This document shows positions 50,521-60,947 of a stretch of 64,000 nt of DNA, one piece after another. A program made the position numbers and the translations under genes. The DNA comes from Emiliania huxleyi CCMP1516. Its lineage: Eukaryota > Haptophyta > Isochrysidales > Noelaerhabdaceae. Each line of letters opens with the position of its first letter. Position 1 is the stretch's first letter. A model generated the notes under the pieces. It was not told where the DNA came from and did not search any database. It worked only from the letters and a program-made list of their open reading frames with translations. The stretch lies in assembly GCF_000372725.1 (NCBI RefSeq), contig NW_005195301.1, positions 328,647 through 392,646 of the forward strand, written 5' to 3'.

Positions 50521-51780
50521 TGCTGCATCCCCGCGACAGCGCGCACTGCCGCTGGGAGGTCACTCGCGACGAGCGCGCATGTGTGTGGGTCGGGCGGCAG
50601 CAGGAGGAGCATCGGCCAAAGTCGGCAAAGGGCGAGCCGACCTACTCCGCCGCCTCGGGCGAGGCAGATGTCTACGCCTCCGCCTGCGAGGTGCCTCGCC
50701 GCGCCGGGCGCCATATCTCCCCACATCTCCCCACATCTCCCCATATCTCCCCATGTCTCAGGTGCTCGCCGCGCCGGGTGCCACATCTCCCCACATCTCC
50801 CCACATCTCCCCACATCTCAGGTGCTTGCCGCGTCGGGCGTCCGGCTGCCGCCGCCGGTGCACGCCCCGCCCGCTTTTGCCACTTTTAACCACCATTCCT
50901 TGGCCAATAACGGTGCGGCTTCCACCCGGTGGTTTTTGCCCTTGGCCCTTGGCCCAAAGAGGGCCCCTTCCCTTCCCCGGGGGTTGTTTAAACCCCCCCC
51001 CCCCCCCCCCCCCGCGCCCCTTCTCCACCCCCCCCCTTTCCCCTCCTGCAGGTGCACGCCATCCGCGACGGCGTCGGCGTCGTCGACACGCCGCGCGTCG
51101 TCATCGACCCTTCCTTTGGCCCCACCCTCGCCGCGGTGCGCGACAAGCTGCCCACGCCGCACGCCGTCTCGCTCGCGCAAGGGTCAACACTCGTCCTCGA
51201 GGGCGACCTCACGCGGGTGCGGCTGGAGGCGCCTGGGGCGCCCAAAATCGCGGAGCCGGCGACGTCCTCCGGCCAGCAACCGGATCGGGCGTCCGACCCG
51301 CCCCCTCGGCGACCCGAGATGGTCTCCCCATCGGATGGGGGCGAGCTCGCTGATGAGGCTGCCGATCGACGCAACTTTCCTGCCGCCGCTGCCGCCTCCG
51401 TCAGCAAATGCGCTGCCCAGAGTGTGAAGGACCAGTTCGCGCACGGCTGCAAAGATCGCATGCGGCCGCACAGACTGCCGCAGCAGCAGCGATCGGGAGG
51501 CTTCCCACCATCTAAGGCATCGGTACACCACGTGCTCCTAATTGACCGAGTTGCGAGTGCTCACCAGCGCAGGAACGCGGGCCGCGAAGCAAACATGTAT
51601 CTGTACGATTTATCTGTACCAGCTACCTCTGCCACACCGCCTGAAAGTCATCTCGTGACGCTACCGATGCCAGAGAGGAGAGCAGAGTGGGTGGCAGTCG
51701 GGCCCGGGAGCGCGAAGACGAAGGCCTCCCACAGGCAAGAAACAGTGTTCACACAGGCAAGAAACAGTGTGATTTTGTGA
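50521..51780 (+). CDS. Sugar nucleotidyltransferase (UGP3-like) C-terminal region, fragmentary
   Basis: A plus-strand piece at about 50620-50688 encodes EADVYASACE; next come intron-like repeats; then about 50821-50858 (VLAASGVRLPPP) and 51051 onward (VHAIRDGVGVVDTPRVVIDP, SFGPTLAAVRDKLP, SLAQGSTLVLEGDLTRV). The pattern of a short helix with L..aGV.LP, a proline-rich strand, and a GSTLVLEGD beta ladder resembles the end of UDP-glucose pyrophosphorylase-like proteins (plant plastid UGP3 group). The catalytic domain is not present upstream, where the glycosyltransferase ends at 50513. So this is a 3' fragment or a badly decayed gene. The frame stays open to 51780 but loses likeness after about 51240. 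Confidence 0.3.
50689..50820 (+). repeat. Tandem (ACATCTCCCC)n blocks inside an intron
   Basis: Two blocks of four to five 10-bp ACATCTCCCC/ATATCTCCCC units, each beginning AGGTGCTCGCCGCGCCGGG and ending CATCTCAG. AG|GT is found at each block edge, so both blocks look like complete introns in tandem. Confidence 0.85.
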
Positions 51781-52360
51781 TTGTGTCTGAAAAGTGCAAA
51801 TATCTCTCTTCGAGTACAGAGGGAGGATGGGAGGATCTCGGGAGTCTCTGTCCGACGGTTTCCTTCAAATCATGGTGTAGCAGTGGCACGCTCTCAGTGC
51901 ACAGTGGAGTTGACCCAGTTGGTACGCAAGAAAAACAGGCCAATCGGGCGGGCTTTCTCCTTGATGAGAATTGAGTATTGAGATCGGTGATGTCCCCCCC
52001 GCGCACCTCTTCTCGTCGGACTTCGGACTTTCAGTTTTGACTTTTGTGGCTTTTTCTTTCCGTCCTACTCCTTTCCTAGGGGGGTCGCGGTTAATCTTTC
52101 TCTCTTTCATGGAAGGGGCCAACAAAACATGTCCATGCTATGCCACGGTTAAACGTGAGCGAAGGTAAAGGAAAGTAGCCATGAAGGTGGGTGGCTCGGT
52201 GTGACGAAAGGGGCAAGCGGCCGCGGTGCACGTCTCTCCGGACCGCCTGACCCCACAGGAGAAGCCCCCCCCCCCCCCCCCCCCCAAACCCACCCCACAA
52301 GGAAGTGGCGATGAGGCGTCTCCGCCCCGCTCGGCAGGGAGGCGGCTCGAGCGCTGCGCT
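51781..52360. other. Intergenic region
   Basis: No gene recognised. Includes a C tract of about 20 at 52267-52286. Confidence 0.45.
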
Positions 52361-53132
52361 TCAAGCCGGAATCTCGCGCCACTTGAGGCGGGTGCGCAAG
52401 CGCGTCATGCGGCCCCGCGCGCGACCCTCGTCGCCGGGCGAGGTGGCGCGGAACGCAACGGCGGTGGTGCTGGGGTCGAGGAGGAACTCCGCCGTGTCGG
52501 TGGTCATGCCGAGGAAGCCGGTTGAGAACCGCGCCGTGAGGCGGAGCGCGCCGCCAGCGACCGTGGCGGTGTCGACGCCGGTGGCGCCGCAAGCCTTGAG
52601 GGCGCGGTTGAGGGCCTTCGCAGCGTCGCGCGGCTTGAGCGCGGGTGGGTAGGCCCACGCCGGCATGTAGCTGGCCCCCTTGACGCGCTCGCTCTGCAGG
52701 CAGCCAGACTCCTTGGCCCCGCACGAGCGAGGCCGTGCGCGCGGCTGCGCGGCGGGCTTGGAAGGAGCGAGCCCCTCCTTTTGCAGAAATCGCTCGCGCG
52801 CTTCGCGCGCCTCTTGGAGGGTCGCGTCCAGGTCGGGCTCGGCGCGCTTCGCCGCCGGCGGCGACGGTGCCGGCAGGCTGGGCAGCGAGAAGCTTGGCAG
52901 CGTCGTCACGCTCGGCATCTTTGGCATCGGGATGGACGGCAGCGCGTCGAGGTTGAGCTGCTCCGCGCCTTGCGCGCCCGACTTGACGACGTCCGAGGGA
53001 GAGAAGCCAAAGAAAGTGTCGCCATTCGCCGTCTCTGGCTTCGGCGTCGGTGGCGGCGGCGGCTTGGGAGGCGGCGGCGGCGGCGGCGGCTTGGGAGGCA
53101 GCGGCGGCGGCGGAGGAGGCTTGGGAGGCGGA

Positions 53133-53165
<33 letters not shown>

Positions 53166-53212
53166 TTCGGAGGCGGCGGCGGCGGCGGAGGAGGAGGAGG
53201 CTTGGGAGGCGG

Positions 53213-53243
<31 letters not shown>

Positions 53244-53767
53244 GGCGGCGGCGGCGGAGGCGGAGGCGGAAGAGGCTTAGGGGTGATTGCTGCGGGAGCG
53301 GGTGGCGGCGGCGGCGGCGGCGGGGGAGGAGGGGCTAGGCGTTCCACGGGCGCAGATGTGCCCGCTTCCTTTGCAGCCGCTTTCTGGGCCTTCCGAGCCG
53401 CCACCTTCTCCTGAAACTCGAGCCGCCTTTGCGCAGCCACCTCCTCGGCCTTCTTGCGCTTCTCGTTGGCCAACTCGGCAGACGACATCCCGGCGCGCCC
53501 ATTACTCACCTGCTCCTCGAGTACGTCAGAAAGGGAGACCTCTCCCAGCATCACCGACAACGCCTCGAGGGAGGGCGACGACAGCTGCGGCTCCGAGATC
53601 GTCCAAGCTGCTGAGGTGCTGCGCTGCATGTCTTGCACGCCAGCCGCACGGCCCGCATTTGGGACGAGGAACGCTGCGGTGCCACAGCCTATCGCCGCAC
53701 GGCGAGTACAGGGGCCAAATGGCGGCAGCAGCAGCGCCGATGACGCCACGGGCCAGAGGGAGATCAT
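52361..53767 (-). CDS. DUF1499 protein with thylakoid-lumen-type presequence and polyproline linker
   Basis: 468 residues from the ATG at 53767, single exon. The N-terminus is a hydrophobic signal (MISLWPVASSALLLPP) followed by CTRRAAIGCGTAAFLVP, a twin-arginine motif plus hydrophobic core and AGRAAG cleavage-like site: the composition of a multi-part plastid-to-thylakoid-lumen presequence. A Lys/Arg/Glu helix (about 100-140) precedes about 110 residues of nearly pure proline with K, then a Ser/Pro linker. The C-terminal 110 residues fit DUF1499: ALKACGATGVDTATV, LTARFSTGFLGMTTDTAEFLLD and VAFRATSP with a basic R..R.R..L end. DUF1499 proteins are common in cyanobacteria and plastids; activity is not known. 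Confidence 0.7.
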
Positions 53768-53840
53768 GCTGGCGAGCAGAGCCACGCCTCTTCACAGCTG
53801 TCAATGGAGACCGCTTCACAGCTATGCCTTGCTCCTCTTA

Positions 53841-53893
53841 GTATGTGTGTGTGTGTGTGTGTGTACTCACACACACACTCACACTCACACACT
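53841..53893. repeat. (GT)n/(AC)n inverted microsatellite
   Basis: TGTGTGTGTGTGTGTGTG followed directly by ACTCACACACACACTCACAC, so a short hairpin can form. Located just upstream of the DUF1499 gene. Confidence 0.9.
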
Positions 53894-54061
53894 CTTAGTA
53901 TGACTGCTCTTAGTATGTTCTGACTCATCCGCCAGAGGGAAATCATCGTGCGGCCTACTCGAGTAAGCTCCAGAAAAGAATTCTTTTGCTCTAGGGATGT
54001 AACGAGGCAGGTTAATAACTGCACTCCAAGTGCTCCAAGTGCAAGGCAGGCACCCCGTTGT

Positions 54062-54140
54062 CTTGATTGAGCACTTGAGCACTGGATAGGGTCGATTCCG
54101 CATGGTACGGGACCCCTCGATCGTCTCGCCCTCCCTGCTT
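54062..54140 (-). repeat. Dispersed repeat R5, inverted copy
   Basis: Reverse complement of 12693-12787: GAGCACTTGAGCACT, then CCGCATGGTACGGGACCCCT and CGATCGTCTCGCCCTCC. Confidence 0.7.
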
Positions 54141-54767
54141 GCGCAGCACCATGTGGCGATGGCGCTAAGAGGTTCCTCTTTTCCGCGCCCCCCCGCCCGC
54201 AAGGCGCGCGATACCGCACGACAAAAACACCTCACAGACGGCCTCCCGCATTGCGCATACCCGCGCGGCGCGCCTCGCCGCCTGCTCGCGCCGCTAACGT
54301 ATGACACGGCGGCACGGCCGCTGCAGCTCGTGTGCGTGCCGCCGTGCCATAGCGGATTCTGACCGGTGGTGGCTGTGCGCGGGCCGCGTGACACGCGTGG
54401 GGCGCCGGGGAGAGCCGGAGAGCCCGGGGTGGAGCCCCCCCCCCCCCCCCGGCGGCCCCGGGCCCCCCGCCGCGGCCGCGCGGCGCCGCACCCGCAACCG
54501 ACGCGCGCGCCGCCGTCGGTGAGTCGCCGGTGTGACGTGTATGTGTTGGACGCCGGCGGTGTGTATGGCACTCTTACTTTTCGAGTGCCATAGCAGCAGG
54601 GATTGCGCATATGGGTGGGATAGAGAAGGGGGAATTGTGCGAGTGGGAGACGCGGCGTGGGTCGGAGGAAGAGCACGGACACGCAATCGACGCACTCACC
54701 TCCACTGCCCCTTCACATCGAACGGCCTCCGATGTGTTATGTCAGGCGAGGGGCAGCGCTGTCCCCC

Positions 54768-56640
54768 TCAGTCGTACTTGTCAAAGATGAGGCATGCGTT
54801 GGTGCCGCCGAAGCCGAACGAGTTCGACATGACGCGCTGCACCTGCAACGCCAAACGATTCTGTGACACAGAGGGGGTGAGCAAGGGGGCGACGTGACAC
54901 ACGCGTTACCGGCATCTCCTCGCGTTTCCGCAATATGTTCATGCCCTCCGCCTCGGGGACGAGCTCTTTGATGTTGGCCGACTCGGCGAGGAAGCCTGGC
55001 GCGAAGCCGGGCTAGGCGTGAGACCAGAGGTGTGACGGTGGGGCGTGGTCGAGGAGGGAAGACAAGAGGGGAGGGACGGGGGCGTGGCGCGCTAGGCGAG
55101 CACCATCGCGCATCATGAGCAAAGAGTAGATCGCCTCGTGCACGCCGGCGGCGCCCAGCGCGTGCCCCGACAGCGACCTGAAGACGTGGGAGGGGGGAGG
55201 GGCGGGGCTCCGGGATGGCGGCGAGGGCGGCAGGAGAGGCCTTTGGTGGCGAGAGAAAAGAGGTGGTGGTGGCGCGCAAGTCGACCGTGACAGAGGCGGC
55301 GGCGAGGGCGGTTCGGCGGCGGGGCGGTGGCGGCGGCCGAGGGCGGTTTGGCACAGGGTCGCGAACATGACACGTCCCATGACACGTCCAGTGTCTGCGG
55401 CGCGTGCGTGGGGGGAGGAGGGGGGGGGGGGGGTGCGGCCGAAGAGGGGCGCACTTCGTCGAGCCGACGTGCGGCTGGTAGCCCGCCTCGGTGAAGACGG
55501 TCTTGATGGCGTCGAGCTCCTTGAGATCGCCCACCGGCGTCGAGGTGCCGTGAGTGTTGACATAGTCGATCTGCTTCTCGCCGCCAACCTCGTTTGCCAT
55601 CTTCATCGCCAGCCGCATGCAGTTCTGGCCGCCGATCCCCGACGGCGCCACCATGTCGTACCCGTCCGAGTTGGCCGCGTACCCGACCAGCTCGCCGTAT
55701 ATCTTGGCGCCACGCGCCTTTGCGAGGGGGCCGACCCGAAGTGAGGCAGTGCAAGAAGGGTCTGTGTGTGGATTCGCGGGCAATGCCGCGCCTTGGCGTG
55801 CTCGAGCTCTTCGAGCACGATGATGCCGCCGCCGCCTGCAATGACGAAGCCGTCGCGCGAGACGTCGAACGCGCGCGACGCCGTCGTGGGATCGTCGTTG
55901 TACTTGGTGGAGAGCGCCGTCATCGCGTCGAACATGACTGAGAAGCCCCAGTCCTCTGCCTCGCCGGCGCCGCAAAACATGACATCCGCCTTGTTGAGCT
56001 GGATCTGCTCCATGCCGACGCCGATGCAGTGCGCCCCGGTGGAGCAGGCCGACGAGATCGAGTACGAGGCGCCCTTGAGCTTAAAGCTGGTGGACAGCAC
56101 GGCAGAGACTGTCGAGCCCATCGAGCGTGTCACTCGGTACGGCCCGATGCGGCGAAGCTTGCGGTCCTCGACCGCCTGCATGGTCTCCTGCACGTCCGCC
56201 AAGGAGGTGCCCCCCTGCCCGAGGATCCCGCCGCAGCGATCGCTGTCGATCGCCTCTGGCGGCAGGCACGAGTCGTCGATCGCCTGTTGCATCGCGACGA
56301 ACGCGTACTTGGCGTTGATGCCCATGAACCGCGCCTGCTTGCGATCGATGAACTCGTCGAGGTCGATCTCGGGCCTCCCGCAGATGTGCGACTTCATGCC
56401 AATGTCAATGTACTTTTGGTTCACCTTGATGCCCGACTTGGCCTCCTTCAGCGAGGCGGACACGTCGTCGAGCGAGTTGCCGAGGCACGAGACGATGCCC
56501 ATCCCGGTCACGACAACGCGCCGGCCGCCAGGCGCAGCCATCGCGACATCGCTCGTCCGGTGGTGCGCTCGGTGCACCGCAGGCCGCGGCGACGCGCCTG
56601 CGTGGAAGCTGACGGCCAGGCCGGGCAGAAGCGAGAGCAT
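54768..56640 (-). CDS. Plastid beta-ketoacyl-ACP synthase I (KAS I, FabB type)
   Basis: Five exons: 56640-55792, 55717-55455, 55177-55104, 54995-54910 and 54860-54768. Catalytic Cys is in ISSACSTGAH, first His in NTHGTSTPVGD, second His in SLSGHALGAAG, and the C-terminus has MSNSFGFGGTNACLIF. Other FabB-type signatures are FDAMTALSTKYNDDP and DGFVIAGGGG. The first 35 residues (MLSLLPGLAVSFHAG ...) fit a plastid presequence. The enzyme extends acyl-ACP chains in plastid fatty acid synthesis. Every join reproduces the bacterial sequence without gaps; intron 1 (55718-55791) has a GC donor with AAGGCGCG at both ends, and the other three are GT-AG. Length and all active-site residues are normal. 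Confidence 0.92.
55718..55791 (-). other. GC-AG intron (74 nt) in KAS I
   Basis: Minus strand: exon GCCAAG, intron GCGCGGCATT ... TCGCAAAG, exon GCGCGTGGCGCC. The join restores EHAKARGAKIYGE. AAGGCGCG is repeated at both boundaries. Confidence 0.75.
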
Positions 56641-56854
56641 GGGAGAACCCGCAGGATTCCCGGCCAGCTTTTTTTGTTTTGGGGTCCCGTGATGCCGACC
56701 GTTCTCCCCTTACCATCAATAAATCGCCCGGTAAGTCTGGGCCCTTCCGGTCGGGGCAGGCCAGGGGCCGGGCAGGTTTTTCCAGAAAGAAAGAATTTCA
56801 CAGCCCATCTGTCTTCTGTCTGTCCCATCGCCATCCTACCTTCTTTGAGAGAGA

Positions 56855-57195
56855 GATTTTAGAAAACCAACAAGAAATCACGTCTCTCACAGTGATTTGG
56901 GCTCGGCAGCTTCTCAGCTTTCTAGCCTTTGTGCTTTGACTGGCGAACTGGTTCATGAAGATGAACTGGTTCGGTGAACTCGCGGTTCTCGTTCGTTCGG
57001 TTTCGGAGTTCGCTCTGGACGCATCCCCAGGGACCCGAGGGACCATGTGGAAGACGGCTAGTGCTAGTCCCCCACATCGGGAGGACGACCCCGGCTAGTC
57101 GCCGACCACACCCACAAAGAACCCTGCACAAAGACCGCAGGGCGGGGACCTGTTCCTTTTTACCCATCTCCTAGTAGAGGTGTCCGTTTTATTTA
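56855..57195 (-). repeat. Dispersed repeats R6 (partial) and R4, inverted
   Basis: 56848-56925 matches the end of the R6 unit (AACAAGAAATCA ... GGGCTCGGCAGCTT) with the GAGAGAGATTTTAG end. 57043-57195 is the reverse complement of 12420-12583. Confidence 0.65.
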
Positions 57196-57199
57196 TCCC

Positions 57200-57940
57200 C
57201 TTGGTTCGCTGCATCGGTTCGGTCGTCCGCCCTTGGGGCTTGGGTGCCCGAACCCTCGAACTAGTTCGTGAACTCGCGCCTTTTCTTTTCTCCTCCCCCC
57301 CGACCCGCTTCACACCCGCAGCCCGCAGGGCGAGGAATACCAGGGAAGTTCGTCTGAACTGCGAACGAACCACGGAACGAACCGCAATAGTTATTGTTTG
57401 ACTATGCAGGCCTGTATAGTCCCTAGTCGCCTAACTAGAGGCCTGGTACGCCTGGACGCCTCGGGGAGCCCCCGTCGCCCCCATTTTACTCGCCAGTCAG
57501 CACGCAAGGCGCCCAGGCACCACAGGGCGGCCCTGCTCACAGCGCACCGGCACCGGTAATCGCGCCCGTAGTCCGCTAGATTGAGGGACAGACCGCGTCC
57601 GCACGTGAGCACGTGGCGCAGTTGCGCGAGTTCGTTCGTTCAGCGCGGCTCGTGGCTAAACTGCACGCCGAACGAACGAACTTTTGGCCCTGGTTTTCTT
57701 TTTTCCAAAGTTCGAACGGAGTTCACGAATTCGTTCGTTTCCGCAGTTCGCGCCTTCCGCAGCCGGCGCGGTCCGTTCAGTTTCGAGGTTCGGGCTGGGC
57801 CCCGCCGGCTGCGTTCGTTCGAGTTCGAAGTTCACGAAATCCGCGCGAACGTCAAAGCACAAAGGCTGGTCTGTCCCGGCCGGCCAAGCAAAAAAATCGC
57901 CACCTGCCTCGAGAAAAATTCCCGGCGCGTGTGCGGGATG
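57200..57940. other. Gene-poor region rich in GTTCG/GAAC words
   Basis: Many GTTCGTTC and GAACGAAC words (57225-57390, 57630-57840). Several open frames exist in all phases; none has a recognised domain. Confidence 0.45.
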
Positions 57941-57941
57941 T

Positions 57942-57974
<33 letters not shown>
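57941..57974. repeat. (GA)n microsatellite
   Basis: About 15 GA units. Confidence 0.95.
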
Positions 57975-57977
<3 letters not shown>

Positions 57978-58060
57978 CTCTTCTCGACGTGTGGGCCCGA
58001 GAGTGATGTGTCATATGCGTGTCCGCCGTGTGTGAGTCTGAGGGAGGGTGTAGGGAGGGT

Positions 58061-58198
58061 GTAGAGGATGTTAGGGTGTAAAGCGCTGTAGAGCTGCAGG
58101 GATGTAGAAATGTAGAGCGCTGTAGAGCTCTACAGCGCTCCAGAGCGCGCTCTACATCTCTACAGCTCTACAGCGCTCTACACTCTACATCCTCTACA
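58061..58198. repeat. Long imperfect palindrome (hairpin)
   Basis: Outer arms GTAGAGGATGT (58061-58071) and ACATCCTCTAC (58188-58198) are perfect complements. The interior is built of alternating AGCGCTGTAGAGC and GCTCTACAGCGCT words around a central GAGCTC. It could fold as one long stem with small bulges. Confidence 0.85.
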
Positions 58199-58826
58199 CC
58201 CGCCCTCAGGTGTGAGTGAGTGAGTATTCTTGATACGAAACCACGACGACACACACCAGTCGACTCGCATCGGTTGCCTCCAACGTGGACACGCCTTTAG
58301 CTGGGGACACTATACTAGGTCACGCATGGCATCAGAAGTTTTGTCCGCCTCGCGTTTGTTTATTATAATAACATCGAAGGGAGAGAAGGGTCAATCGTTT
58401 GTGCCCTTGTGCCTTAGTGCCTAGCCCTCTCCGCGCCGCGATGCGCCCCCTCCCCCTCGCCCCAGCCCTTCCTCGGCACTATTCCTTTTCTTTGCCTCAA
58501 CCAACCAGTTCGTTCAAACCGCAACAACAAAGAAAACAAATTGCGGAAAAACTAAAACACCGCGGTGCTCTAACCCTCCTATCTGCTCTGGGGGCCGGCC
58601 CGCGCCCTGAACCCCCGACGCTTCTCGCGGCGGCAGGCACCACGCGTCCACGAGATGTCTGCGTCTGTCCGTCTCTCAATGTAAGTACCGGAAAGGCGAT
58701 TTTACGATGACCACTCTAATCTGCGAGCCCAGCGACCAGTCAATGAGGAGGTAGAGAGAGCGCGGTGTGATGTGAGAGTGAGAGAGTTTGTTCAAGCGTT
58801 GATTGAACAGTGCGGAGATGAAAAGT

Positions 58827-58926
58827 NNNNNNNNNNNNNNNNNNNNNNNNNNNNNNNNNNNNNNNNNNNNNNNNNNNNNNNNNNNNNNNNNNNNNNNNNN
58901 NNNNNNNNNNNNNNNNNNNNNNNNNN
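58827..58926. other. Assembly gap (100 N)
   Basis: A run of exactly 100 undetermined bases, the usual size for a gap of unknown length; it hides the upstream part of the RPF1 gene. Confidence 0.99.
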
Positions 58927-58975
58927 GGCGCCCCAGTGCACAGCTCCTCCTCACCGGCTGGGTGCGTGAACCGTA

Positions 58976-59249
58976 GGCGTGCCTATTCCCGCACGACCCG
59001 CAATTTCGCGGCCGGCAGGTTGTGACGATGCACAACCAGCGCGATTTCGTCTTCTTCCGCCACCACCGGTACATCTTTGAGCAAAAGGAGGAGCGGGGGC
59101 AGGTCTCGGCGCGGCTGCAGGAGCTCGGCCCGCGCTTCACGCTGCGGCTCAAGTCTCTCCAGCTTGGCACCTTCGATACGCAGCACGGCGAGTACGAGTG
59201 GAAGCACAAACCGGAGCTCGACACGAGCCGCAGGCGCTTCCACGTATAG
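58976..59249 (+). CDS. RPF1: Ribosome production factor 1 (Brix domain), last exon
   Basis: After a TAG acceptor at 58975 the frame reads [52 protein letters not shown] and [14 protein letters not shown], ending at the stop at 59249. This is the C-terminal end of the RPF1 Brix domain (family sequence GRQV.TFHNQRD.IFFR.HRYIF ... DTSRRKFHL). RPF1 is a nucleolar factor for 60S pre-rRNA processing. The rest of the gene lies in the N gap or before it; no matching exons were found at 58230-58826. A Glu/Arg insert ([11 protein letters not shown]) replaces the short loop of animals. Confidence 0.85.
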
Positions 59250-60947
59250 ACGGCCCGCCATGTGTTTTACCGCCCGGGTGGTTGTGGTTGAGAGGGGAAA
59301 TTTGGGAATGAGTGATGAGCATAAATAAATAAATAGAGCAGACATCTCCAGGAGAGATGGGCGACGCACGAACACATAGAGCAGACATCTCCAGGAGAGA
59401 TGGGCGACGCACGAACACACACCCCCTCGTCTACTCGGCTTGTTGTGCGAGTATATGGGCCAAAAGCGTCGAAAATGTCCCAAAAAGCGTGTCTCGAGTT
59501 TGTTGCAGCTCCGCAGCCTGCGCGCGCTGCCGGGACGCACCGCTCGCGCGTTCGGCACACTCGGTGGACCCCACCGAGTGTGCCGAACCAACGGGAGTGA
59601 GTAGGCTCGACGCCGTACTCGAGATGGAGCTGCAGAAAGTACGCCGCCGAGCGTGCCACCGACGGCGTCCCGGCGGCGGTGATGGAGTGTGAGACCTGAG
59701 GCTGCGGAGGTGACGCCTGAGGTACCAGTCCGTGCACAGCGACTCAGCCGGCGACCGCCACGGGCTCAGACGAGACTTGTCGACGCGTTCCGGCTCAGCT
59801 TCACCGTGGTCATCGGGCGTCTGTCGACGTCAGGACCACCCATACAGCTCGCGGGTTTGAGGTCGCAAGAGCCAAGATGGTGGCGTTTGGACATCCCAAC
59901 CATCACACAAGACAGCCTGTAGGTGGTGGCGGGACGGCGCAGTGTTTGTGGCACTCGGCAGTAGGCACCCGCGGCACGGCCCCGCTGTCGGCTCTCGCTG
60001 GCTGCGGAACCGGCCCCAGAGGGGGACGGTCCGGGCGAGTGTGGCAGCTCCTGCGCTAGTCTGGGCACCCTCTATCATAGCACTACTGATCCCGGTCATT
60101 AGAGCTGCCAGGGATAGCGTCAGGAGCCTATAGGAGTCAAAACCCCTCATATTTGAGACATCGTGGCCCATATATACTCGCACAACGAGCCACTCGGGCG
60201 GCATCGTGGGTGAGACCCTGGGCAGTCAGAGAGGCTGACAGTAAGTGGCGGGCTGAGAACTCGGGCCTCTCCCGACCCGCCATCGCTGCCTAAGGGAGGA
60301 TCCTATCGGCCACTAGACCTGACAGATCAGAGGCGCACACCGCGCCCTGTCCCAGCTCCCCCACTCCTCACACTGGGTTTGCAGTGCGCGGCCTCGCCAC
60401 CTCCCTACCAGGGCAAACCCCCTCTCTCCCCCTAGGTGCTGCACTTGACGTCCATAGAAGGCGCGCGGCAGAGGCGGGAGGGAGGCGGGGAGAATCTAGC
60501 TCGCTCTGGCAGGGAGGCAAGGGTGTGATAGAGTGTTTTGGGTGAGAACAGGCGGAGTGTGTATGCCTGTACGCGATTGGGAGAGCACTCGTGACGAGGC
60601 ATGGTTAGGCGAGTGGCAGTCGCTAGTGCGGACTTGCTAAGTCGTGTGTGCTCCCTTTTGCTTGCTAAGACTGGAACAATCTTTCTTTTTTTGACGCACG
60701 AACACACTACACAGAGGGACAGTGCGCACCCCGCCCCGCTCGCAGGGCGTGCAGCACACAGCGGCAACACAAGACATATCTACGCTGTGCGCCTCCTCGG
60801 GATTTCTGGGGAGGTAGAAGTGATGAGCAACCTCTGTGCGATTTGAGCCCGTTTTCTTCAAACTGAAGTTGCCCTCGCGCACAGCAGCGCCGGAAGCGCG
60901 GTGCAGCCTGCTCCCGCATCATTCGACTCGAGGTGGCAAAGTAAGGA
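59250..60947. other. 1.7-kb region without a recognised gene
   Basis: 59336-59420 holds two tandem 43-bp units (GAGCAGACATCTCCAGGAGA ...). The rest has open frames in several phases without domain content. Regulatory sequence for the Ca2+ ATPase presumably lies in the last part. Confidence 0.45.
59336..59420. repeat. Tandem duplication, 43-bp unit
   Basis: Two near-perfect copies, 59336-59378 and 59379-59420, beginning GAGCAGACATCTCC and ending CGACGCACGAACACA. Confidence 0.9.

Noticed and set aside
50689-50820. CRISPR-like array of 10-bp units
   Set aside because: Units are contiguous without spacers and lie in a eukaryotic intron context.
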